38,936 bases of DNA from a candidate division WWE3 bacterium (GTDB taxonomy: Bacteria > Patescibacteriota > WWE3 > 2-01-FULL-39-13). The stretch is from positions 1-38,936 of the forward strand of contig JALWZX010000065.1 of NCBI GenBank assembly GCA_027002375.1, written 5' to 3'. A model generated the notes under the pieces. The model searched no databases, had not been told where the DNA came from, and saw only the letters and a list, made by a program, of their open reading frames with translations. Shown here piece by piece: positions 1 to 9,292 of this stretch. Made by a program: the position numbers and the translations under genes. How positions within the stretch are numbered: the first letter of the stretch is position 1; every line of letters begins with the position of its first letter.

Positions 1-1
1 A

Positions 2-3000
2 GTAACAGTAACAGATAATACAGATGGAACAGTTACATTAAACTTACCACAAGATATACATACATCAGCAACACCAACATTTGATTCATTAACTTTAACA
101 AATGGATTAGTAGCAGATACAAATACACTAGTAGTAGATGCATCAAATAATAGAGTAGGAGTAGGTAATGCATCACCAAGTGCATTATTTACAGTAGGTA
201 CAGGTGCATCAGCTTTTACTGTAGATAATGCAGGGTTAGTTACAACGAATAATGATGTAGTAATAGGTAATAGTGCAGACCTAAAGATTGGTTCTATAGC
301 GTTAAGCGATGGAGCATCGGCATCATCAACAACGTCAGGTGCATATTTAGTAGGTGTGTATGATGAATTTGATAATAGTAATAGCACAAATGTACAGGAT
401 GTTCTTGATGATTTAGATGCAGCCATAGCAAATGCTGGTGGCGATGTAACAACTGTAGGTGATGCGACTTCCTCAACACCGTTTACCGCCGATGGCGATG
501 GTAATACATTATGGTTTGAAGGTTCAACTGCTGATAACAACGAGATAATATTGACGACAGCAACTGACCCGACTACAGATTATACTATCAATTTACCAGC
601 ATCAAACGGCACAATTGCATTGGGTTCAGGTACAACAAACGGGGTGGCGTATTGGTCAGCAGATCATGTTCTCACATCAGAATCACAACTTAGCGTATCA
701 AGAGGTGGTACTGGCGCATCCTCATTAACGTTAGGGGGAATTCTACTCGGTAACGGTACGAATGCGATAACTGCAACGGCACAACCAACAAACGGGCAAT
801 TACTAATAGGTTCAACTGGAAATAATCCAGTATTAGGTACAATAACAAGTACTGATTCGGCAAATGAGATATCAATAACAAATGGTGCAGGTACAATACA
901 ATTAGACTTACCACAAGGTATCTCAACAACTTCAACCCCAACGTTCTCAACAATAAGAACAGGTACAGCAGCCGGGCAAGGGTTCGTAGAACTTTATCAA
1001 ATGGATCAACCAGTAACAAAGGCTTCAAATGTAGAATTTGCTGATATATTATACACCCCTGAAAGTTCGGCAACTGCTACAAGAGGTAGATTATACTTTG
1101 ATTCCGATGACAATAAATTATATGTTTACGATGGTTCGAATTGGGTCGATTTAACTCAACAAGATACAAATACCCAATTATCAGAATCTGATGTCGAAGC
1201 AATGATATATGATAACGATAATGATTTAAACGCTAACTGGTTAGTAAATTTTGGAGCTTATAACGGTACATTCAACCTAAATGGCACTGGTGATCTTAAC
1301 ATACAATCGAATGGGTCAACATTTGCATCATTTGACAATTCAGGTTTATTTACTTTAGATAATTTGCAATTAAACGGTAATACCATTGGGCTAACAACAG
1401 ATTCAGATCTATTATCACTAGCAAACAGCGCACTCACAGTTAATGGCACATTAACTACAACCGGGTCAGTAACAGCTCCAACTGATGAATCAATAAATGG
1501 TATAGATATTAATAATGGTGCAGTTTCAGATGTATCTAACTTGTCAGTAAATACTGGTGGGTATGTATCAATTGGTGGAATTCAATTAGATGCTTCTGGT
1601 TCCGATAATACACATTCTGGTGCGTCAATAATTGGAACATACGATGAGTTTGCAAACAGTGACAGTACAACTGTTCAAGGTGTACTAAACGATTTAGACG
1701 ATAAAATTACGAATTCTACACATGATCCTGTAACTTTGGCTGGTTCGTATGATTACTTAACATTAAGTGGTCAGCAAATCACATTAAATCAAATCGACTT
1801 AACAACAGATGTAACAGGAACACTACCAACGAATAATGGTGGTACAGGTATGGATACAAGTGGGTCAACAGGTGTGGCTACAATAAATAGCGGTACATGG
1901 GCAATAACACCGAATTTATCTTCTTCATTAGGTGGTACAGGAAAAGATACATCAGGCAGTACAGGTGTACCATTTATATCAAATGGAACATGGAACGTAG
2001 ATAATAATTACTTATCAGTAGCACATGGTGGTACAGGTACAAATACATTTACGGCAAATGGTGTACTGTTTGGCAACGGTGTTAGTGCAATACAATCTAC
2101 AGCACAAGGCACAGCTGGGCAAGTGTTGTCTGTGAATTCCACCACACTAAACCCTGAATGGATAAACCAAAGTGCTATAGATGCAGGTACAGTTGACGGC
2201 AGAGACGCAGCTGATTTCCTAAGATCAAATGCCACAGACAACTATACATCAGGAACATTAACATTTGATAGCGCTACAACATTAAATATAGCGTCAGGTT
2301 CGACTTTAGATATCGATGGCACATGGCAAATCGGTGATACTGCAGTAACAGCAGATGCAAACGAATTAAATATTCTTGATGGTGCTACCATTTCAACCAC
2401 AGAACTTAACTTGTTAGATAACAGATCTGGCACACTAGTAGATACAAACAATATCTCAAGCTATGCGGTTACATCATTGACAGCTGGTTCTGGTTTAAGT
2501 GGTACGGCTACCCAGGGTGCAGTAACATTATCAGTAAACGCTGGTGACGGTATTATAATGGGTGGTACAGGCTCAGACTATGTAACTGTTGATTTGTCAT
2601 CAGGTGCAGGTACAACAAGTTTGAGTCAATCAGCTTCAGGTTTAGAAGTAGATTCTGATGGTTTAAGCTTACTTTCTAATTGTGGTGATGCTGAAGTTCT
2701 GGTTTGGGACGATTCATCTGCCGTATGGAAATGCCAAGCCACCAGCTCATTTGGGTCAATAAGTCAGGTTGGTGAAGTTACAACAGGCGCAGCATTTTCT
2801 GAAGATGGCTCTGGTAATTCGTTGTGGTTTGAAGGTGCAACATCTAATGACAACGAAATCTTATTAACTGCAGCAGATCCTGGTGCAGACTACACAATTA
2901 CATTACCTGCTGTTACAGGCGATGTTGTACTTGGTTTAGGTGCAACAAACGGTGTACCATATTGGACATCAGCTCATGTATTGTCATCAGAATCACAACT

Positions 3001-6000
3001 TAGTGTTTCAAGAGGTGGTACTGGTGCATCCTCATTAACGTTAGGGGGAATTCTACTCGGTAACGGTACGAATGCGATAACTGCAACGGCACAACCAACA
3101 AACGGGCAATTACTAATAGGTTCAACTGGAAATAATCCAGTATTAGGTACAATAACAAGTACTGATTCGGCAAATGAGATATCAATAACAAATGGTGCAG
3201 GTACAATACAATTAGACTTACCACAAGGTATATCAACAACATCTGCTCCAACTTTTGCAACGTTAAATACAGGTCATGGAGATAATGAATTGTGGGCTAT
3301 GGATCAAGATGTAAAGACAGATAGTAACGTAACATTTTCAAATATGACATCATCAAATGATTTAACAGTTGATACAGATACACTTTATGTTGATAGTGCT
3401 AATGATCGAGTAGGTATAGGAACAACGAATCCTGGAGCGGAATTAGAGGTTGCTGGTAATTTACATATTACTGGCTCATCTAATACGTTATCTGTGGGTG
3501 GTGTTGCCTTAACTGATAACACATCTACATCATCTGGAGCATCTTTAATCGGTTTATACGATGATAACATGAGCAGTATATCAGGCAACACCACCGTACA
3601 AAACGCTATAAAGCAACTAGACTCTGCATTGGGTAGTGCATCGCATGATCCTGTCACATTAGATACGACAAGTCATGATTACTTATCATTAGACGCAGTA
3701 AATACGCAGGAAATAATATTAGGTGCAATTGACGCGGCAACCGACTTAACAGGTCTCGTACCAGCAGCAAACGGTGGTACAGGGTTAGATACATCTTCAG
3801 GCAATGGTCATGATCAAGGGGTTCCAGTAATAGATTCTGGCACATGGTCAGTAACATCACAACTAGCACCTGCTAAAGGTGGTACAGGTGATGATACTTC
3901 AGGTGAAAATGGTGTACCTATAATATCTGGTGGAAATTGGACATATCCTGATCAATTACCATTAGCACAAGGTGGTACAAACAAAGCGTTATCAGCAGTC
4001 GCCGGTGCAATAGCATGGTCTGATGCTGATTCCTTAGAACTAACATCAGCAGGAACAAGTGGACAAATATTAACAAGTGGTGGAACGGGTACGCCAACAT
4101 GGCAAGATGTATCCAATGTCTTTGATGATAAATATGTAGCAATTGATGATGCAGCAACACCAGGTTATTTAGGTGCAACAGGTAATGCCGGTGTATTGAG
4201 AACAGATTCCTCGATAACATATACTGATAATGGTGATTATGTAACTTTAGGCCATGCAGATACATCAAGTCAGGCAAGTTCTGACAATTCAACAACTACT
4301 GTAATACAAGATGTAGGTTTAGACACATATGGCCATGTAACGTCGTTAGGTACAACAGATTTATCTACAGTATTAGACAACTATGGATCGTGGACAGCTC
4401 AAGACGGTGATACAGATACATTAGCAGTTACATCGGGTACAACATTGCAATTCGGTGAAGGTACGGCAATTGATATTAATTTTGACGGTTCGAATCCAAA
4501 TAAACTAAATATTACAAATACAGGTGTTACACAACTAACAGGTACAACAAACCAAGTAAATGTGTCTGCATCAACTGGAGCGATAACGTTATCACTGCCA
4601 CAAAGAATCGATACATCAGCACCTGTGCAATTTGCGACTGTAAATACAGGGCATGGCGACAATGAGTTATATCCAATGGATCAATCTGTATTACAAGCAG
4701 CTTCACCAACATTTGCAGGTCTTACATTAACGGGTTTGTCTGATGGGGTAGTAACTGTATCATCAAATGTATTAGGGTCCTCATCTGCGCTATCTCCGAC
4801 TCTTGGTGGTACTGGAGCAACATCACTTACAGATCACTCAGTATTATTGGGTAGCGGAACATCAGCAATAACACCTATTGCATTAACAGATGGTCAACTA
4901 TTAATTGGCTCAACTGGCAATGACCCAATATCTGCACAATTAACCGCTGGTGCAGGAATAGGTATAAATTCCGCATCAGGAGCAATAACAATATCTAACT
5001 CAGATACAGGTTCTGATCAAAATATATTCAAGCATATAGCTGTAGATACTCAAAGTACAATAGATGCAGATACAAACGATGATACATTAACATTAGAAGC
5101 TGGAACAAACATAACTTTAACAACAGATGCAGTAAACGATAAAGTTACCATTGCAGGTACAGCATATACTGCAAACAACGGTTTAACATTAAATGGTACA
5201 ACATACGAATTAGGTGGAACTCTAACTAAGAGTACAACAATAACAAGTGGTGGCAATAGTATGATATACAACCTAAACGGGGCATCAGAGAGTTTCGAAA
5301 TTCAAGATGCAGGTGTGCATTTCGCCAAATTTACAAATGCTGGAATATTCGAACTAGACAATTTAAGACTAGACGGAAACAACATAGGTATAAATACTAA
5401 TTCAACATTATTGCAATTGGCAGCAGATCAAATAACGGTAGATGGTAAAATTGTTGCTGACGAAACTGACACAATAAATAGCGTTGATATAACAACTAGT
5501 GGCGCAATAAGCGGTGTCAATGGGCTAACAATAAATTCAGGACAAGACTTAATAATTAACACAACTGGATTAAGTGAAACAAATGACGGTGATTCTGGTT
5601 CTGAACTAGTAGGCGTATATACGGGTAACTTTAGCAATATAAGCCCCACATCTTCAATATTACAAGACGTTTTAGAGTCTATGGATAGTACGTTGCATCC
5701 TGCATTATCGCTAGTTGATACAAATTCATATGGGTACTTGACACTTAATTCGTCTACACAAGCATTAACTCTAGACCAAATAGGGTTAGATGAAGATGAC
5801 ACTAAAGGCATTTTACCAGTATCCAAAGGTGGTGTTGGGCAAAATTCATCATCATGGACAGGTGTGTCAGTAGTTGATTCAGGTGTATGGTCAGCTTCAG
5901 CACAATTAGCACTAGATAAGGGTGGTACAAATAAATCATTAACTGCAAGCTCAGGTTCAGTAGTATATTCAGATTCAGATTCGTTAGAACTATCAGCAGT

Positions 6001-9000
6001 TGGGTCAGGAGGTCAAATACTAAAGAGTGCTGGTACAGGTGCGCCAACATGGGATAATATCGTTAACTTCTTATCAGCTGGTGACGATATAAGTATAACG
6101 GGTACTACAACAGCAACGATAGCATTACCCGATACCATAGATTTATCATCATTAAGCGCTTCTGGTGTTGGTGGTTTGTCATTATATGATGATGATAGCA
6201 ACTTAGGTATATTTATAGAAGATGGTGGGCAGGTAAATATTGGTGGTGGAACTTCACCGATAGCCGATTTACAAATTGGTTCTACCTATGACAATTTGCA
6301 AATTGATGGTACAGATGACCTATATGTTTATGATGACATAGAATTAGATGGTGAGCTATATATAAACAATGAAGGTTTATATAATGCGATGCTTGGTAAT
6401 CGACAATATTCAGCTAACAACTACATAACCGATTCCGAAACATTAACGAGCTCAATTAATAAACTAGATCAACAAACCTATGATATTGCAGTTGGTAACG
6501 ATGGTATGTGGTTAAGAGATAATACGAACCATTATAACTATTCTGACAATTATCATAATTTTGTTATAACAGATAGTGGTAATGTCGGTATAGGTACAAA
6601 TGATCCGAGTGCAAGATTAGAGATAGCAGGTGGAACTTCAACAATATCAAATGCTTCAGGTGATATTACAATCAACGCTGCATCAGATAGTATATCCTTT
6701 GCAGGTGATGATCTTACCAATCTCTCTAATATAGATGTAAGTGGCTATGTTACATTCTCCGCAAATTCTGTACCAACGACACAATCAGGACGTGTTTACT
6801 ATGATACAACTGATAACACATTATACATGTATAACGGTTCAGCGTGGAAAGATTTAGCGGGTGGGCAATCACCAGGTACAAATTGTGATATTGTTTATAC
6901 TGACGCAAATGGTGACTTCAAATGTGGTACAAACGAGGGAGCTGCGTTTAATGCATACGATAGTACCGGTGGTCAAACGTTTACATCTACAGCTATTACA
7001 GTTAATATTGATACAACAACAAAATCTAACTCAAATTATACATTATCGTCTGACGAAATTGCTTTTGGTAGCAACGGTACTTATCAAGTAGCGTATACAT
7101 GTGCGATAGATATTGATTCCGGTAGTTCAAGATCGGGTGCTAAATGCTATTTGGAAACAGATTCAAGTGGCTCATGGGCAACGATATCCGGATCTGAATG
7201 TTATACATATAACAGAACTAATAATGCTGCTGCACAGTCATGTAGCAAAACGATTGTCTTGGATGCTAATTCATCTGATAAGATAAGAATTAGAACAGTG
7301 AGAAATTATGGAACTTCAACCTTAAAGACGATTACTGATGGTTCTTCAATCGCCATAAATAAATTAATAGCTGTTGGTGCTGATTTAGCAGAAATTTATT
7401 ATACAGAAGATGACTCAATAGACGCCGGTGATGTCGTTTCCATAGATTCAGAACTTTTAGATGGTGTAAAGAAAGCTGTTGGCGCATACTCAGATACAGC
7501 AATGGGAGTTATTTCAACACAGCCGGGCAAAATTATAGGTGTAGAAGATAAAAGTCATGATGGTAGACCAGTACTTTTGGCATTAAGCGGTAGAGTTCCA
7601 GTAAAAGTAACAACAGAAAATGGTGAAGTTGAGCCTGGTGATTTTGTTACCGCATCGGAAACACCTGGTATTGCCATGAAAGCCACAAAATCTGGTTACA
7701 TATTAGGTCAGGTATTAAATGAATTTGAGGATATTGATGGTGATGGTGTTGGCACTGTTGACGTGTTCTTAAAACAAGGTTGGTATAACGCGGAACTGGG
7801 TTTAGCATCAGCGCTAGAAAATGATGACACATTTATTGATAAATTCGGTGATGCAATAATGACACATGTTGAAACAAGTGATGCTATTAGTAATTTATTA
7901 TCAAGTACAGCTTCACAGAAATATTTGGTAGATCTTAATAATGTCAATGTTGAAAAAGGCGATTTAGTATCGATTTCCACAGACGAATATCAAACAATTG
8001 AGAAGACAACCGTCGCAAATGAAAATGCAATTGTGGGTATAGTTAAAAACATAATAGAAAGTGATGAAAATATTAAAGGTAGTCTTTGTACAGAAAATGG
8101 TTTAACAACAGAAGATTGCGCTCAATTACCAAGCAGTATTGTAGAAGTAGCAGTGGCGGGTCAAACAAAGGTTAAAGTTGATAATTCTAATGGGGAAATC
8201 AAAGTTGGTGACCTGTTAGCGTTATCACGGGTAAATGATGGTTATGCAACAAAAGCCACAGATAAAGGTTGGACAGTAGGTAGAGCCCTAGAAGATCTAA
8301 CTGATGAATCTGGGAAAATTACAATTGTTTATACAAATGCGTGGTTTAACGGTTTAGATAACGATAATGAGGATTTGGTATTCGAAACCGATAAAGACGT
8401 AACAAGTATAAACGAAGCATTAGTTGCATATGATGATTTAACAGTTCTAGGCAATACCACAATGAATGATTTAAGTCTTACTGGTACATTTAATGCGGGT
8501 ATAATCTCAATTGATGGTGTTTCTGGATCAATAAATTCGACAGGTGACATATTAAGATTGCAAGATCAATATGGAGCAGGTAACATAGATATATTCGCAG
8601 GAAAAATTGCAATAACAACTGATGGTAGCATAATAGCTAGAGAAGGAACAATAGAAGCAAAAGAAGTTGTTGCTGGCGTGTTTACAGTTAGAGAAGAGAG
8701 CCAAGGTTCTGAAGATTCGTCGAGTGTTGGTAGTTCAGTCATAATATCTGGTGATACAAAGGTTGAGATTGAAAATACACTAGTGAATGAAAAAAGTAAG
8801 ATATTTATAACACCGACATCAAGTACTGGTGGTGAACAATTAATTGTTTCAGAAAAATCTGATGGTAAATTTACAGTAACGATAGACAATTCATTAGATA
8901 ATGATATAACGTTCGATTATTGGGTTGTTAAAGTCGAAGCTCCTGTAGCTAAGAATGTAGGTGATAATGAATTAGATAACAACACTGGTGCAAGTGATCA

Positions 9001-9277
9001 AAATGATGAAATAGATAATTCGAATCTAAATGCAGATTCAAATGCTGACGTAAACACAAACGAGACTGATCAACAAGATGATACCAGTCTAACAAATGAT
9101 ACAAATGGTGAAGATGGCGAGTTATCAGGTACTAACGATGACGCCATTGTAAATCAAAACAATGATAGTAACGATGATCAGAATTCAGATAATAGCATTG
9201 TTAATGATCAAAATAATGGTGACATAACAAATGATTCTGGTGAAGTGGTAACTTCAGCACAGGGTGAACAGAGTTAG
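2..9277 (+). CDS. Giant tail-fibre-like secreted repeat protein, 5'-truncated by the window
   Basis: The frame is open from base 2, so the first ATG (356) is internal and at least 3091 codons are visible; the N-terminus and any signal peptide lie outside. The protein is Thr/Ser/Gly/Asn-rich beta-repeat. Recurrent motifs are GGTG-containing repeats, coil-like segments of the type YDEFxNSxSTxVQxVLxDLD (at least four), VGIGTxNPxAxLEVAG motifs near nt 146, 3400 and 6575, and two GRxYxDxxDNxLYxYxGSxW motifs (nt 1085 and 6790). These are typical of phage tail fibres and similar bacterial surface fibres. Near the C-terminus is a C1q-like beta domain (nt 6940-7370), then two copies of a module (first starting DLAEIYY, nt 7380-7790; second nt 7920-8345) resembling the region around intramolecular chaperone/G2-peptidase domains. 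The end is a 110-residue Asn/Asp-rich tail. No phage genes are nearby, so I infer a cell-surface fibre, perhaps for host or surface attachment. Confidence 0.85.
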   Translation, partial: VTVTDNTDGTVTLNLPQDIHTSATPTFDSLTLTNGLVADTNTLVVDASNNRVGVGNASPSALFTVGTGASAFTVDNAGLVTTNNDVVIGNSADLKIGSIALSDGASASSTTSGAYLVGVYDEFDNSNSTNVQDVLDDLDAAIANAGGDVTTVGDATSSTPFTADGDGNTLWFEGSTADNNEIILTTATDPTTDYTINLPASNGTIALGSGTTNGVAYWSADHVLTSESQLSVSRGGTGASSLTLGGILLGNGTNAITATAQPTNGQLLIGSTGNNPVLGTITSTDSANEISITNGAGTIQLDLPQGISTTSTPTFSTIRTGTAAGQGFVELYQMDQPVTKASNVEFADILYTPESSATATRGRLYFDSDDNKLYVYDGSNWVDLTQQDTNTQLSESDVEAMIYDNDNDLNANWLVNFGAYNGTFNLNGTGDLNIQSNGSTFASFDNSGLFTLDNLQLNGNTIGLTTDSDLLSLANSALTVNGTLTTTGSVTAPTDESINGIDINNGAVSDVSNLSVNTGGYVSIGGIQLDASGSDNTHSGASIIGTYDEFANSDSTTVQGVLNDLDDKITNSTHDPVTLAGSYDYLTLSGQQITLNQIDLTTDVTGTLPTNNGGTGMDTSGSTGVATINSGTWAITPNLSSSLGGTGKDTSGSTGVPFISNGTWNVDNNYLSVAHGGTGTNTFTANGVLFGNGVSAIQSTAQGTAGQVLSVNSTTLNPEWINQSAIDAGTVDGRDAADFLRSNATDNYTSGTLTFDSATTLNIASGSTLDIDGTWQIGDTAVTADANELNILDGATISTTELNLLDNRSGTLVDTNNISSYAVTSLTAGSGLSGTATQGAVTLSVNAGDGIIMGGTGSDYVTVDLSSGAGTTSLSQSASGLEVDSDGLSLLSNCGDAEVLVWDDSSAVWKCQATSSFGSISQVGEVTTGAAFSEDGSGNSLWFEGATSNDNEILLTAADPGADYTITLPAVTGDVVLGLGATNGVPYWTSAHVLSSESQLSVSRGGTGASSLTLGGILLGNGTNAITATAQPTNGQLLIGSTGNNPVLGTITSTDSANEISITNGAGTIQLDLPQGISTTSAPTFATLNTGHGDNELWAMDQDVKTDSNVTFSNMTSSNDLTVDTDTLYVDSANDRVGIGTTNPGAELEVAGNLHITGSSNTLSVGGVALTDNTSTSSGASLIGLYDDNMSSISGNTTVQNAIKQLDSALGSASHDPVTLDTTSHDYLSLDAVNTQEIILGAIDAATDLTGLVPAANGGTGLDTSSGNGHDQGVPVIDSGTWSVTSQLAPAKGGTGDDTSGENGVPIISGGNWTYPDQLPLAQGGTNKALSAVAGAIAWSDADSLELTSAGTSGQILTSGGTGTPTWQDVSNVFDDKYVAIDDAATPGYLGATGNAGVLRTDSSITYTDNGDYVTLGHADTSSQASSDNSTTTVIQDVGLDTYGHVTSLGTTDLSTVLDNYGSWTAQDGDTDTLAVTSGTTLQFGEGTAIDINFDGSNPNKLNITNTGVTQLTGTTNQVNVSASTGAITLSLPQRIDTSAPVQFATVNTGHGDNELYPMDQSVLQAASPTFAGLTLTGLSDGVVTVSSNVLGSSSALSPTLGGTGATSLTDHSVLLGSGTSAITPIALTDGQLLIGSTGNDPISAQLTAGAGIGINSASGAITISNSDTGSDQNIFKHIAVDTQSTIDADTNDDTLTLEAGTNITLTTDAVNDKVTIAGTAYTANNGLTLNGTTYELGGTLTKSTTITSGGNSMIYNLNGASESFEIQDAGVHFAKFTNAGIFELDNLRLDGNNIGINTNSTLLQLAADQITVDGKIVADETDTINSVDITTSGAISGVNGLTINSGQDLIINTTGLSETNDGDSGSELVGVYTGNFSNISPTSSILQDVLESMDSTLHPALSLVDTNSYGYLTLNSSTQALTLDQIGLDEDDTKGILPVSKGGVGQNSSSWTGVSVVDSGVWSASAQLALDKGGTNKSLTASSGSVVYSDSDSLELSAVGSGGQILKSAGTGAPTWDNIVNFLSAGDDISITGTTTATIALPDTIDLSSLSASGVGGLSLYDDDSNLGIFIEDGGQVNIGGGTSPIADLQIGSTYDNLQIDGTDDLYVYDDIELDGELYINNEGLYNAMLGNRQYSANNYITDSETLTSSINKLDQQTYDIAVGNDGMWLRDNTNHYNYSDNYHNFVITDSGNVGIGTNDPSARLEIAGGTSTISNASGDITINAASDSISFAGDDLTNLSNIDVSGYVTFSANSVPTTQSGRVYYDTTDNTLYMYNGSAWKDLAGGQSPGTNCDIVYTDANGDFKCGTNEGAAFNAYDSTGGQTFTSTAITVNIDTTTKSNSNYTLSSDEIAFGSNGTYQVAYTCAIDIDSGSSRSGAKCYLETDSSGSWATISGSECYTYNRTNNAAAQSCSKTIVLDANSSDKIRIRTVRNYGTSTLKTITDGSSIAINKLIAVGADLAEIYYTEDDSIDAGDVVSIDSELLDGVKKAVGAYSDTAMGVISTQPGKIIGVEDKSHDGRPVLLALSGRVPVKVTTENGEVEPGDFVTASETPGIAMKATKSGYILGQVLNEFEDIDGDGVGTVDVFLKQGWYNAELGLASALENDDTFIDKFGDAIMTHVETSDAISNLLSSTASQKYLVDLNNVNVEKGDLVSISTDEYQTIEKTTVANENAIVGIVKNIIESDENIKGSLCTENGLTTEDCAQLPSSIVEVAVAGQTKVKVDNSNGEIKVGDLLALSRVNDGYATKATDKGWTVGRALEDLTDESGKITIVYTNAWFNGLDNDNEDLVFETDKDVTSINEALVAYDDLTVLGNTTMNDLSLTGTFNAGIISIDGVSGSINSTGDILRLQDQYGAGNIDIFAGKIAITTDGSIIAREGTIEAKEVVAGVFTVREESQGSEDSSSVGSSVIISGDTKVEIENTLVNEKSKIFITPTSSTGGEQLIVSEKSDGKFTVTIDNSLDNDITFDYWVVKVEAPVAKNVGDNELDNNTGASDQNDEIDNSNLNADSNADVNTNETDQQDDTSLTNDTNGEDGELSGTNDDAIVNQNNDSNDDQNSDNSIVNDQNNGDITNDSGEVVTSAQGEQS
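716..921 (+). repeat. 206-bp perfect direct repeat, copy 1
   Basis: Identical base for base to 3026-3231 (offset 2310). The flanks diverge immediately: the copies differ at 715/3025 and 922/3232, and similarity continues less perfectly on both sides. It encodes a GGTG-type fibre repeat. Perfect identity including third codon positions, inside a protein whose other repeats are diverged, points to recent duplication or gene conversion. Confidence 0.95.
3026..3231 (+). repeat. 206-bp perfect direct repeat, copy 2
   Basis: Second copy of the 716-921 repeat, in the same reading frame of the giant fibre gene. See copy 1. Confidence 0.95.
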
Positions 9278-9292
9278 TACAGTTAATACATT

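Noticed and set aside
356..358. ATG at 356 as the start of the giant fibre gene
   Set aside because: The same frame is open to base 2 and encodes the same kind of repeats, including a VGVG-type motif, so the gene begins before the window.
662..6100. CRISPR-like repeat array
   Set aside because: The repeats are coding, in frame, and of irregular spacing and sequence; there are no uniform repeats with unique spacers and no cas genes.
2..9277. Prophage interpretation of the tail-fibre-like gene
   Set aside because: No terminase, portal, capsid, tail-tube, integrase or lysis gene is present; the neighbours are secreted surface proteins, glgA and ribosomal genes.
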